Assembly (NCBI GenBank): GCA_021234155.1
Contig: JAJEKV010000023.1
Span: 6,672,009-6,736,008 of the forward strand
Direction: 5' to 3'
Length of the DNA: 64,000 bases
From: Isoetes taiwanensis
Lineage: Eukaryota; Streptophyta; Lycopodiopsida; Isoetales; Isoetaceae
Shown here: positions 26,788 through 38,560 of the stretch, piece after piece
Position numbering within the stretch: the first letter of the stretch is position 1
Layout of the letters: the number at the start of each line of letters is the position of its first letter
Notes under the pieces: generated by a model
Database searches by the model: none
Seen by the model: the letters and a program-made list of their open reading frames with translations, nothing else
What the model was told of the DNA's origin: nothing
Made by a program: the position numbers and the translations under genes

Positions 26788-27069
26788 TTTATTTTTTTTT
26801 ATTAATATATCAATAAATAGAAATCTTTATGATTGGACAAGGGCGGGGTTTTGAAAAAAATTGCATTATTGATTTTCGGGTTTCTAGTTAAGAATGTTGT
26901 TTTTTAAAGATGTTAGGGATGTCAAAGAAACACTGATGTGGAGTGGTTAAGAGTAAGAAAAAATTTAAATAGTTGGTTTTAAAAAAAAAAATTAAAAGGG
27001 AAACTAACTCTTAAGAAAGTAGGTAAAGATTCATAATGAAGGTTTGAAAAAAGTCACAAAGCAAGATTA

Positions 27070-27570
27070 ATGAATCTAAATTGGTTTGTAGGTATGGCCC
27101 CGACTGTGAAGACACTAATGATTAGTGAGATTAGACGCATGGTCATAAATGAGATATGTGCTAACGAAAGTCCCGACCGGGAGATGCAAATCCGTCAACG
27201 CGGTCGACCATTTTGTCGACATGTGAAAAGGAAGTGCCAATTTGAGTTAGCACAAAAATGGCCAGGTCAAGAAGAAATGTTGACTTCTCTCCTTGACACA
27301 CATGTAAAGCCAATGATTGGAAACCCCATGGATGAACTGAAGACATGTTTGAAGCATTCAGTGCAGCTTAAAAGTTCAAATGCCGAGGCTCGTGTCAAGG
27401 AATGGGTAGCTTCATGGAATTCCTCAAAGAAGCGACGTTTGGATCACAAGAACATCATTATGGATCTCAATGCACGCCGGTTTGAGGTAATTAAAAATGC
27501 TTTGCATCGTGGGGAAGCTCTAGTGGAGCGGGGCCTAGCAAGGCCCACTTTTCTTTGGAGAATCACATGA
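27070..27570 (+). CDS. Unrecognised ORF inside the CACTA-like element
   Basis: A 166-codon frame is open from 27,070 to 27,570. A methionine at codon 9 (MAPTVKTLMISEIRR), preceded by a plausible splice acceptor (TTTGTAG), may be the original exon border. The product is basic and helical-looking, with SKKRRLDHKN near residue 125, and has no motif I can name. Related-looking pieces continue downstream in other frames to about 28,520 (for example VWVAIGDWDNAIHF and NPTHMYQRRLDKLEEQ), so this is likely the 5' part of a degraded multi-exon gene of the element. Its role is unknown; a transposon accessory protein is possible. Confidence 0.35.
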   Translation: MNLNWFVGMAPTVKTLMISEIRRMVINEICANESPDREMQIRQRGRPFCRHVKRKCQFELAQKWPGQEEMLTSLLDTHVKPMIGNPMDELKTCLKHSVQLKSSNAEARVKEWVASWNSSKKRRLDHKNIIMDLNARRFEVIKNALHRGEALVERGLARPTFLWRIT

Positions 27571-28520
27571 ACACATCAATCTTTGTTGATCCCATGCCCG
27601 TAGAGGCCGTGGATGTGATACATGCCTTATTGAGGAGAAACCAACACATCGCATCGATCAAATCAAGATCAACGGAACACAACACTTCCAAGATGATGAG
27701 CTATACTCCCGGGATGGGTTTTCAAGGGCAAAGATAGGGCAGAGACGTGATGAGATGGCTCAAAGATACATACGCTTCAAGAGCCCGTGATCCCGCTTTG
27801 GCTACATCCATTGGACTTGCATATGAAGTTGCTAGCTCTAGTGGGGATACCATAGGGCCAATGGTGATTCTACCTTTCATGAATGGAGAGACACTTGCAC
27901 ACTTGTTTGACTATTTACCTAATAACTTGTCACGCTTTTAGAAGATGGTCAAATGCAATTGCTAGAGCGCCAAGAAGAACCGACAAACACATAGGCGCTC
28001 GAACTTAGGAGCAAAATGCGAGTTGTATATCAAGATGTTCCGTAGATAGCTCTTGCCCCAGCGTAAGGTGTCGTTGAGATCCACAAAGGCCACTTCACTC
28101 ACACAAAGCTTAATTGCAAGAGAGTCAAATTACATTTTGATGATGAGTACCAAAATGTGTGGGTGGCCATTGGTGATTGGGACAATGCAATTCATTTTAC
28201 GCCAAAGAGCGCCGTCCCTTGTTGAAGTGTCGGTACTTACTTTCTTTCGGATGGACAAGCAAAATATCCATGGTTAGAGGAAACCGTGTTTGAGAAATCA
28301 AAGGATGATGATCGTGTATGGGGACACGAAAATTCATGATGTCTATGCATTGGGATATATTTATGAGATGCTTCGGATTTCGTGCAAGCTATGCGACGAA
28401 TGGAGTGGTTTAATAATAACAACAATGCCCAATGGATTAATCCAACCCATATGTACCAACGACGCCTTGACAAGTTGGAGGAGCAAAAACAAGAATGATG
28501 TGCCTACGTGAAGACGATTC
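27571..28520 (+). pseudogene. Degraded continuation of the element's internal gene
   Basis: Short frames in different phases run one after another: DEMAQRYIRFKSP near 27,750, KLHFDDEYQNVWVAIGDWD near 28,130-28,180, and WINPTHMYQRRLDKLEEQ near 28,430-28,490. Frameshifts and stops separate them, so no intact product can be made. The clean coding look of each piece suggests a once-coding region of the transposon. I do not recognise the family. Confidence 0.3.
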
Positions 28521-29099
28521 TCATCACGACCCAAAGCTTCCGGGTTGTTGAAGCCTTACAAAGTGTTGGAATATCTTCTACCATGGTTGTGAGACAAAGA
28601 CGACACATGAAGTGCATGGATGCCTTGGAGATGTCAAAATTGTTGTTGTCGCAACTCAAATAATGAATACAATATTGTATATCTTGCCATGTTTAAGAGT
28701 ATTAAATTTTTTTAATTGTCTAATAACCAAATATATAAAGACACTTTTAATTATTCAAATCCCAATGTTTTGTAATGAACTTCCCATGTTGCTAACATTT
28801 GTTGCTTTCCTACTATGTTATTCATCGCACTCCATATAAATAACTTGTAAGTTTTTGCACATGTCCAAAGAACCATGGGATGCGGCACGATGGCATATCT
28901 ATTGTTCACAACTTTACTTCTCAAGTGGGCTGGTAGCCTTATTGACAGCCCTAAAACCCTAAAGGCCTTTAAGAGGCTAAGTTGGTCGCTCGGGTTTAGC
29001 TCGCCACCACCGCCACCTCCACCATTGTGTGGATTTGGTATGGATTTTTTCTAGGATAAAATATGTTAACCATTTATTTTTAACGCTCTAATGTTTTTA

Positions 29100-30555
29100 A
29101 ATGTAGCGCAAATGCGGTTAAGGCCCTTCTTTTCCTATGCATAATGTTCGCCGTCATTGGTTATGGGCTGATCTTCTTCTCACCACCACCGCCGAAGAGA
29201 CGGAAAAGGACCTCGCATCCAAAGCAGAAGACGAAGAGCGTGGAACTCCGAGATATCAACGAGGCGATAACCCCCCAAGATAGGTGGAATGCCTTGCAAT
29301 TCGGGATGTCGCCCGCAGAAATGGAGATTGCGCTACCAGTCGTTGAACAAAGTAGGCGAGGTCCGCGCCCATGACCCTCCACGCCATAGCTCATACACTC
29401 CTTCGTAATTCAATCTTGGGCCCGCTCCCGAGCACGAGGAGAATGAACCCCACGGCGAGCGCCGACCGTCCGTTTACGCCGGAGTGGACGCAATTCCTCT
29501 TCAAGCTCTGGTAAAGATCGTGGCACCACCGCACCACCTCCACGAAGGCATCTCTTTCAATATGAGTGAGTTCATCTTGAATTATGCCCTTTTTGTTCAC
29601 TAACACATATTCATATGTTAGTCGTATGTTGAGTGTAGTAGCAAGAGTTGCCGCGCCACAAAGACCGCAGATGGCGACAATTTTTGGAAGATGGCTAATA
29701 GTGTCACAAATAGCGTTTGCCATAACGTCCACAAGGGTGAATGGAACTCGGAGCCTATGATGAGGAAAAAGAGAGGATCAAGGAGCTTTTAGAAGCGTAA
29801 TATCCCGAGCTCAAGTCGAGAGATCTCATGGAGGGAGGTTTGTTCAAAGCGGGGTAAACATGTTAAATCCACCAGTATTAGGGCTCTTTTCGCTCTTCAT
29901 TATAACCTCATTGTACTCATATTTTATTTATATTTTGCGTGGGTAATCGAAGAAGCAACAAAGCTCTTGCCAAAGCTACTGAGTCCCCGATAGAGGAAGT
30001 GGCACGCCCTATCCGGGTTGACTAATGAGGCATTTCAAGTACATCATCTCTCCCATGAGTCGATAATTAGATGATGCCATGTGGACTAAGTCCTTGTATT
30101 GCATTGTAGTGTTTGAAGGCCAACATATTATCAAAGAAAGGGGAAGCTAGAACAAAGGCAGCTACCGACGCCGAGGTACGACGAAGCAAGTGGCGCCCAT
30201 AGTGCCAATAAGACTGGTCCGCGGTTATGGCTTTCCGGATAAGCTATTTGTAAGTATAAATTTGGTTTATAATGTAGGTTCTCGAAGTTGAACACTAACA
30301 TTAGTTTTGGTGCTCATTCTCAATAGGCGCCATTTGTCGGGTCGCCCATACCGCTAAAGATGAACGCGAAAGGGCCTTCAAACAAGGCGCCATGCGGCCA
30401 TCGCGTCGCCATCGCTGCGTGAAATGGGGATGAAGTGTGTATCATTCATTAGATAATTATTTGTGACTACAATGAACTAATTGTTGCGATACAATATAAT
30501 GCAGGTAAATGAAGACGAAGCCAATGAAGAAGAAGAAGAAGAGAGCAACAACTAA
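29100..30555 (+). pseudogene. Second degraded internal gene of the CACTA-like element
   Basis: A frame at 29,144-29,374 carries a proline and lysine-rich start (SPPPPKRRKRTSHPKQ) and then TPQDRWNALQFGMSPAEME. Later pieces read GVDAIPLQALVKIVAPPHH (near 29,480), YDEEKERIKELLEA (near 29,750) and a final exon-like VNEDEANEEEEEESNN, which starts after a TGCAG acceptor and stops at TAA 30,553-30,555. Stops and phase changes break the chain. Basic start and acidic end would suit a nuclear protein, but I recognise no domain. Confidence 0.25.
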
Positions 30556-30994
30556 AGACTTAATATATTTTGTAATGTGCAAATTACATTGTGAAATATA
30601 TTAATTGAATTCAATTTAAATTTTTTATGCTTTGTTCTTATTATTTGTGATTTTTTTGTTATGTTAATTTTATGCTCGATTCTATTTTTTTATTCTTAGA
30701 TTTATTAAACATTTAATTACATATTAAACAATAATGCTTATCTACCATTAATATAATTTAATCAATATTTGTTTCTATTTTTCGAATTTTTAAATTTTTA
30801 AATATTTATTCTCGATTTATTTTGTTCATATTTAATATTTATTAATACTATTAATATTATTGATAATATTAATATTAATAAATATTACTAAATATTTATT
30901 TATATTAAATATTTGTTAATTTTGAATATGAATATTAACTATCCGTTAAATCATATTGAATAATATTAAATAAATATTTTTTTTTTTATCAAAA
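30556..30994. other. AT-rich low-complexity spacer
   Basis: The stretch is dominated by ATTAATATT and AAATATTTATT type runs, with no gene-like reading. It separates the last exon-like piece from the right subterminal repeats. Confidence 0.7.
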
Positions 30995-31504
30995 TTCCTT
31001 AATCGTCGTTGAACGACGTTGTTCCGCGGTGGGGCCATGTGTGCGTCAGCCAGCGGCGTTGAACGACGTTGTTCGCCGGGCGCCAGCCGCCAGACAGTGA
31101 CAATACGCCAAACAACGCCGTTGAACGACGTTTCACACGCCGGCGCCCACGCCGGTTACTGCCCGGCGGGCAACGCCATCGACGGACATGATGACGCGTG
31201 CATTTGTCGCCGTTGAACGACGCGTTGCCAATCATCCGCCACGCCACCGGCCCGGGCGCGCCGGCCACTCTGGCGGCAGTGCCGCTGCGTGGGTCGACCC
31301 ACGCACCAACGACGTTGAACGACGTCATGTCGTCGCTTAAAGACGCCGCGGTTGCGACGCGTATAGCGACGCATAAATGTCGTTTATCGACGGTCCGACG
31401 TCGAAATAGACGTCGTTTATCGACGTTTTGACGTCGATCATCGACGTGCAAACGACGTCTGGACGTCGTAATAGACGTCGTAACAGGGCTTTGGTTTTGT
31501 AGTG
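30995..31504. repeat. Right subterminal repeats and terminal GGTTTTGTAGTG
   Basis: The motif GTTGAACGACG occurs at about 31,008, 31,057, 31,121, 31,213 and 31,311. It then grades into further GACGTCGTTTATCGACG-like palindromes up to 31,490. The block ends in GGTTTTGTAGTG. Its GC content is far above that of the flanks. Dense palindromes next to a CACTA-type end are what transposase-binding subterminal regions look like. Confidence 0.65.
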
Positions 31505-33060
31505 ATTTTTGTATGCTGGTGAAATCTAGAGTATTACATTGTGTTATAGATTTGGAAGTCTATGTCGGCCTGATTGTAACTCATGACATCTTGCTTAATG
31601 CTGAACACTTGCGAAGTGGTGTTTGTGACAGTCAGGCTCTTTAATTAACCTGGGTTTTTCAATGGTTTTGCCATTATTATAAAAGATAGCTGCTTACATA
31701 GAACTGCCAGTAATGCTGCTAGTAATGCTGGTTGCACAATAATTTCATTGTTATTTGCATGTGCGGTTATATCTTGATTAATATTGATTAATATTTGAAC
31801 GATCTAAGGATGTTTTCTTAAAAGGCATAATGCATGCTTGATTATAATTTGTTTATTTGCACAGGCAGCTACTTGAACAAATGTGCATGTACATAGGCAG
31901 ATGGACATAAACTAGATGCATGCATTCTATTTGGTCATGGTTTATAGAATCTGACTATGTGCAGGAATATCTTGGGGTAAATTGATTAAGCGTAACCTTT
32001 TTCCAGTGAGGAAATCTAGTGAGGAAATATGAAATGCATATGGGCCTTTGTAAGATTTGTTTACTTGTACTCTGGACTATGCCTACTAAAAATGTGAATA
32101 CGTACTTTTGGACTGTGGCAATGAACAGCGTTGCTATATGATGTAATATGTAGCTTTGTGGTGCAGGCATGCTCGTAGCATATACACCAAGATTTACCCT
32201 TTTGTTTGCATGTGCATGCATAATTAAATTAATGTCTGAAATTTCTAATGGGCTACATTTAGTCTGCAGCAGATTTACATCTTTCTATTGTGTTGTGTTA
32301 ACAAATGAGGTGAAGGGCGATAAGCTCAAGAAACCTATAGCTTTGAATAATTGTAATTTGATAATTTGTAATTTGATAATTATACCTTTGAATTCTGAGG
32401 TTAGGACCAGTGACATATGTTTATGCACGGTTATTGAAAAGGAAATTTGGAATTTAAAAAAAATGTTTATAGTCTTCATGATTATCTTTTGTAAAACAGA
32501 TCTTTTGTAACCAGATTAAGGCTTAGGGTATTGTGCACCTGCAGTAACCTAAGGCTGCAAATTGTACCTGATATGGTCTTTGAAAAAGTCCATTGTAGGG
32601 TAGAAAGTCTGTTGTAAACAGGTTTTGAAAGGTTTTTTTTTTTTTTTTAATCTCATGCTGGTTCAAACATGACCATGGTTGTTAAATAAGACGATCATCC
32701 CGAATCCCTCCATTTGCATTGTGAATGATGCAGCAAGGTCAAGGCAGGCAAACTACTCTTGAATCCTTCCTGAAGCTTTTCCATAGATAATGGAGGTATT
32801 TTAGATTATCCAGCAGCAGTATTCATGGTATAAATCATCAGCATCAAGAAAAAAAAGAAAACCCAGTAAATGCCTGTGTAGGAACCAAAATTTAGGGTTA
32901 ACACCTCGAACCCAAAAAAACAGAGCCCAGAAAGGGGGAAAAAATGAGACATATATCCAGATGTTGAGAGTCTTGTTGTATATTGAAAAAATACTAAATC
33001 GCCCACTGAAGAGGCCAATTCGCCCTGTAGTATCTCGAAATATACTCATTGTCTCTTAAA
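31505..33060. other. AT-rich DNA without recognised genes
   Basis: No reading frame here resembles a known protein on either strand. There is a poly-T run near 32,632-32,649. An 82-codon minus-strand frame at 32,801-33,049 is rich in aromatic and hydrophobic residues but matches nothing I know. Confidence 0.5.
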
Positions 33061-33064
33061 TAAT

Positions 33065-33098
33065 CCGGCAGAGCTTGAAACTCCACAAGCTCTGCCGG
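33065..33098. repeat. Perfect 13-bp inverted repeat at the LINE 5' edge
   Basis: CCGGCAGAGCTTG at 33,065-33,077 and its exact reverse complement at 33,086-33,098 enclose an 8-base loop. The right arm runs into the endonuclease reading of the LINE, so the left arm is an inverted copy placed at the truncation point. Confidence 0.7.
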
Positions 33099-35880
33099 CG
33101 GATCTAGTGTGGTGGACTATGTGTTGGTGCCTGAGCAGGATATGCATGCCATCAAGCACTTTCAGGTGGGAACAACTAATCGGGATGAAGAGATCGACTC
33201 AGACCACTTACCACTTTACTTGAAGTTGGCTTGGCAGGTTGTGCGAACCCCCGGTGCAACAACTCCTCACATGCCTCAGCTGCGATTGGATTATGAACAT
33301 GCAGGGGCTTATGCCCAGATGCTTATAGATGACCTGGCAGAAATTTTGCAATATCCTACACTAGAGCAACGATGGCAGTAACTTGCCGACCGATGTGCTT
33401 AGGATCATGCGCAGAGAGGTGCTTTGGGATAAGCCCCCCCGACGGACCTCCAAGAACACAACCTCCCACGTAATCAATGGTTTGATGCGAGTGCAAGGAA
33501 CACAAACGCCGGCTCCGCCAAGTCACGACCACGCTTTATGCCCACATGCGGTCGACAAGATCGCATCTTCCTTAAAGCTAAGAAAGCCGTGTACATTGCG
33601 GCAAGATCAAAGGGAAATGTTTTACCTCCCAGAACGTCACCCCCGGACCTTCCGGCGAAGGGTTCTTAGAAAGCCAAGTCTGCCCCACGGGAATATCACT
33701 CCGGCGTGGAGGCAATACTTGCAACAGCCTATCACGACCCTCGGGGTGCACATGCGGCATTACCCTTGCAAGAAGGCCCAAAGGTGGAAATCACAGATTC
33801 GGACATGGAACAAGGCTTACAACGCCTTGCCAATGGGAAAGCCCCGGACTTGAATGGTATGCGGCGTAATTGCTTAAGTGGGCAAGGCCGTCCATAATAC
33901 CATCTTGACCGCCTTTGTTCAACAAGGCATTACAGAAGGCTTCTGCAAAGGGACCAATAGCGAGTTGTTCCCATCTATAAGGCGGGTGACCCACACCGCC
34001 CGCCCAATTATCGAACAATCATGGTCGATTCGGTGTTTGCAAAACCGCTTCTTTGGGATTCTCGAAAGGCGGTTGACGGTCAAGGGGCGCGGCAGAGGTG
34101 CGGCCCTCACCCAGGCGGGATTCGCACCGGCACTCAACCATTGACCACATCTTCACGCTATAACTCGATTGAAGACAAAGCAGGAACCGCCGTCGGATCT
34201 ATATTGTTGCTTTGTGGATTTTGGCGGCGTTTGACACCGTGCCTCGGGAAAAACTATGGGCAAGATCACCGCAATACCGGGGTTCCTGTAGATTTACGAA
34301 TGCGGTTAATGCCGCTATATGAAAGATGCTCGGTCGGTTCAGCAGAACAAGCCAACCATTTGATAGTAGTATCGGGGTTCTCGGGGATGCCCTCTCCCCA
34401 ACATTGTTTGGGCTTTACATTGATCAATTGGAGAGTCGGGCTTGCGATAATGGGGGCGATGGAGCTCACCTTCTCTATCGGATCATCGACGGTTAATATA
34501 TCGCGATGATGTGGACCTCCTAGCTTACACACCGCCAGACATGCAACGACATCTCGATGCCCTGACACATTCTCGCCAAGCGATATGATATGCGTCAACC
34601 CGCCAAGACTAAGGTGGTTTTCATATCATCTTCACGCCACCGAGGGTCCCCTCCTTCAGCACCAAGGCCGTAATGTGGAAGTTGCATCCACATACAAGTA
34701 TTTGGGAGTGGAGTTTCCTTCTACTATGCACCGGGACACATCCATACGGCTTCGAAAGTGACGGCAAGTAGGAAGGCATTATATGCAATGCAAAACAATA
34801 GTCATAGAGCGGAGTTGTATGATTGGGCCCATCGGTCCACACCTGCTCAAGGTCTTAGTAGAGCCCGTCCTTTTATACGGGTGGAAGTATGGGGCCCAAG
34901 AGTATCACTTGCTACTTGAATGACTTGGAGCAGTCCGTAAAAAGCCTCTTAGTACAAGCACTAGGGGTGAAGTCCACAGTCCCATATCAAATTCTACTGC
35001 AGGAGACATGATTCTTGCCTCTTCAGAGGGCGGCCCTTGATCGCCACATTGTCTATTTTCAGAAGGTGGTCAATATGGACGATGCTCGTCTCCCTAAACT
35101 AGCTTATATCATGGCAATGGGGCCGCAGCCTCAAAGGCCCGGCCGGAGGGAAAAGAGAGCTCAATGGTTGGCTAGATGGAATGTGCAGAGAGCACGAGTG
35201 CATACATATGCAAACAGAGGCGATCGCCATAGCTTGAGGCAATATCTTGACGCTTGCTTCCTCGCCAAGCTTTGGGATGCCAATGCCCTTGAACATGTCA
35301 AGACAAAGACACTATCGGTACCACATAAATCCCACATTGGAACGAGGCCCGCAATGCTACCTGCGTATCCACTTGCCCATGAAAAGGCGCAGACTCATTG
35401 CCTCCATTCGCACAGGGGCACATCATCTTCGAATTGAGACGAGCAGATGGATTGGTGAGCCACGCCAGGACAGGCTCTGTCAATGCTGCCAAATGGGAGT
35501 CATTGAGGATGAATCTCATACCCTTCAAAGTTGCCCAAAGATATGATCAAATTCGGACGCTATCTTTGAAGTTGGTCGCCCGCCGCCCATTACATGTGAC
35601 ATTGAGCACATCCGATCCGGGACTTTGGGATCATACCTTCAGGAGGTTATGGACATGCGAGATCAGCTATGTCCTCAGGCACACACTTGACATGTATATA
35701 TACATTGATGTATACTTGTACAATTTGACAACATTCTTATTACTGCCACGGTTTTTCCCTCGAAAACCCTTCGGGGCGGGGGTTTTTTAACCCGGACAGT
35801 AATAAGTTTGCTGCGCTCCTTGTGGGTCCCATACGCCGATTGGCCTCAGTGGACGATAAAAAATCATTCTCATTCTCATT
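33086..35880 (+). mobile_element. 5'-truncated, decayed LINE with CATTCT tail
   Basis: The order of pieces is that of a non-LTR ORF2. The end of an endonuclease domain comes first (SSVVDYVLV, then DSDHLPLYLKL, about 33,105-33,225). Reverse transcriptase fragments follow (CFVDFGG near 34,210 in place of the usual FVDFKKAFD, and RDDVDLL near 34,510 at the YADD position). The end is a Cys/His region near 35,480-35,546 (LCQCCQMGVIEDESHTLQSCP). Many frameshifts and stops make it inactive. The 3' end is a short hexamer tail, CATTCTCATTCTCATTC at 35,864-35,880, rather than poly(A), which points away from L1 and towards CR1/RTE-like clades. The start is truncated at the inverted repeat. Confidence 0.7.
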
Positions 35881-36395
35881 CTTTAACCTTCAGCCATATC
35901 CGCCTCGCCCGCCCACTTCTTGCACTTCTTGTACCCTAAAAAGCCTAAAACGACTCGAAGAACCCTAAACAATTGAAGGTTCGGCCATGTTTTGCTGCAT
36001 CGAGGATTCCATATCCGAGGGTCTGGCTAAACTTGGCGACTTCCAGGAAGTCCCATAAGCCAGAAACAAAGGCATTTATGAATCCTTTCTCAGCATCCCT
36101 CGAGATACCGGCAGCGACATCGAAACACGAAATTTTATGGCGGCAGATTTCAAAACAAAATTAAAGATAGTCGATTGAGGACGGGAGAAAATAATTATTT
36201 TTTAAGCGGACGAAAAAAAAGAAACTGCTGTATATAGACTACCGAAGAAAGGTAGAAAGGTATCCCAGTTATCGTATTCCCTAAGTAGAAAGGTATTTGA
36301 GTATCGCATTCTTTGAATGGAGCAAAAAAAATGAGCCGCCCAGAAAACCACCATTGAAATTGCCCGCAGTATTGATTGCCGCCAATATTTGGAAT
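35881..36395 (+). promoter_or_regulatory. 5' flank and probable leader of PSF2
   Basis: This ~515-bp stretch separates the LINE tail from the PSF2 start codon and has no protein match. It must hold the promoter and untranslated leader of PSF2 unless these lie inside the older LINE. No clear TATA box could be assigned. Confidence 0.35.
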
Positions 36396-38099
36396 ATGGC
36401 AAGACAATGGAAGAATGATGCCTCTCCTTTCTCTCCAGCTGAGGTATATATTTACTGTTTTAGAATGATCTGTTCTGTCATGTTGGTTTTTTTGTTCTAT
36501 TGCCTGAATTTTTAGCTTGTCGGAAATATGGTTGGATCTTTTAGGTGGAGTTCCTTGCCGAGGATGAGCTCATTAACATTGTCCCAAATGTTCGAATGGA
36601 CGCGTTGCATATGATATGCGTATGTCTTGTCTTTCTTTATCTCTTTCAAAACAATTTTGTTTAATTTTCATTGTTCCATTGGCAGGGGGATTTTGGACCC
36701 TTTAGACCACAGATACCTACCCAGGTTCCCCTTTGGCTTGCTATTGCTCTTAAAAAACGTGGAAAATGCAGGATACAGCAGCCTGAATGGATGGCAGCTG
36801 GTAAGTGTTTGTTGCTATGCAATGTCAATACCTGAAAATAATTTTGCACTTAAATCCATGAATGACAGCATGAATGTGCCAATATATCCATCAGAAATGT
36901 GTGCAGCTAATATTTTCATGATGCCAACTAAAGATTGCTGCAATTACTGCATGAATTAGTGCAACACAATCTGATCTTAGAAGGGAGGGGCAGAAGCACT
37001 TGTGCAACATAATCATTTATTCAACTCTCTTTAGCTTTTAGAACTCTTTGCTATGAAACTAGCACTTTTTGTCAGGTGGTCGTAAAGCGAATTGATCTCT
37101 TATTTTTGAATCAAATGAAGTTATTATGTGCAGACCATGCTTAGTAATCAGTAAGTATGCAGTATGCTAGTCCTTTTACTACCTTAAGTTGTTTGAAGAA
37201 CATGTATTGAAGTTGAGCTTAATTATGAACTAGGTTATAGGCAATGAACATACACTAGTATGTCCTAAGAGATACTATGTTTATTTTTTACTTGTGGGTA
37301 TCATCGTGAACAGAAAACCTTACCCGCACTTTAGAGGAAGAACGTGTGGCACATCGAGAATTCCAGCCACTGCCCTTCCATTATGTGGAAATATCAAGAC
37401 TTCTTTTTGAGTAGTAAGTCTTTCCCTTCTTTGAGAAGAAATTCAACTGTGTGGTTCTTTGTTATGACAAGCCATGTCATTTTCAGTGCACAGGAAGACA
37501 TGCTGGAGGCTTATCTTGTAAGTTAGATGAGTTTGTTAGTTCAAGATGCTTGCCTCTAGACAAGGGATGGTGGAGATCTTCTAGACTATCTGCTGGTCTT
37601 GTCTTTTAATCAGATGTCATTAAAATGTCGTCCTCAGAAGCCAGTGGAAGGAATTCTGGCCATAACATTGTTGCATACTTTTCAGGTGAAATCACTGATA
37701 GAAGACATACGTAATGTAAGGTTTCACAAAGTTGAGAATGGAATGGAAGCTCTTAAAGAAAAAACAGATGCAGTTAAGGTACAGACGAAAACTGTCAGTA
37801 AATAATCAATATCCCGCTTCAATAGTGATGTTACAGACTTGGAAATAAATTGTCTGATTTACAGCTAAAAAACTTAGGTGCTATGGAGGTCAACCTCATT
37901 CGCCCATTCATGACCAGGGCTTTGCAATGCTTCTATAAGCATGACAATGAAGAAAATCTAAAGCAGCCTACAACTGCAATGGACAGCCAAACGTCTTTGC
38001 CTCGGGTAGTTCTTGTTGCCTTGGAATTGTACTGTTGTGCTTTTCCCTTGCGTTATTCTGACTTACACATTAATGCAGCGTACACTCAGGCCTCGCTAA
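36396..38099 (+). CDS. PSF2: DNA replication complex GINS protein PSF2
   Basis: PSF2 is one of four GINS subunits; GINS joins CDC45 and MCM2-7 to form the replicative helicase in the nucleus. Eight exons give an unbroken frame: 36396-36443, 36545-36619, 36686-36800, 37314-37413, 37487-37517, 37686-37778, 37865-38005 and 38079-38099. All introns start GT and end AG. The product is 207 residues, against about 210 in Arabidopsis. Conserved stretches include [36 protein letters not shown] followed by [34 protein letters not shown] and [15 protein letters not shown], then FYKHD. The start is the first ATG of the conserved N-terminal exon, and the last exon codes only RTLRPR before TAA. I see no disrupted splice site or stop, so the gene is probably functional. 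It stands alone among transposons. Confidence 0.93.
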
Positions 38100-38456
38100 G
38101 ATGTGTATTCAAGCTATGCGATCTATTGTTCAAGCATGCAACTAGCATTCCTGTATCTTCTTGTTTCCAGCTTCTATGAGAACTAAGGTTGTTTATGTTG
38201 TTCTGCTTGTCCAAGTCAGTCACACTGCTTCACCTAATATATAGGTTTCTCACAGAGCCACCCTTCACTGTTGTAGGAGGCAAAACATTTATTTAACTTT
38301 CTTTGCTTAATTTCTCATGCATTCGAAATGTCTTATAGACTTCAAAGTTATTGTCAATAATATGACGTGAATTGACCAACGATGAAATCTGGTGGACACA
38401 ATTAAGACCTTTTATTTATGTTTAATATAAACAAAAATACTGAATTAAGGGCTATT

Positions 38457-38560
38457 TCTCACTTGCCATGAAGTTTAATAAGACAAGTAACTGACTGACT
38501 TCCCTACTTCTCACTTGCCATGAAGGTTAAGAAGACAAGTAACTGACTGACTTCCCTACT
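38457..38560. repeat. Two tandem copies of a 52-bp unit
   Basis: Units starting TCTCACTTGCCATGAAG lie at 38,457-38,508 and 38,509-38,560, differing by only two bases. The surrounding AT-rich DNA from 38,100 to 39,580 shows no gene. Confidence 0.85.

Larger units (their letters stand above)
25061..31504. mobile_element. Decayed CACTA-like (En/Spm-type) DNA transposon
   Basis: The right end closes with GGTTTTGTAGTG at 31,493-31,504, the inverse of the CACTACAAAACC type of terminus used by CACTA elements. Both ends are rich in one palindromic motif, CGTCGTTGAACGACG and variants, spread over 25,061-25,175 and 30,995-31,490, matching the subterminal transposase-binding repeats of this superfamily. 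Between them lie broken coding segments and satellites. The expected CACTA at the left end is missing: the subterminal repeats begin straight after an AACTTAATAAAAAAAAAGGG junction. I could not identify a TNP2-type transposase, so the superfamily call rests on the ends. Confidence 0.55.

Noticed and set aside
30999-31451. 150-codon arginine-rich minus-strand ORF
   Set aside because: It is produced by the CGTCGTTGAACGACG subterminal repeats rather than by a gene.
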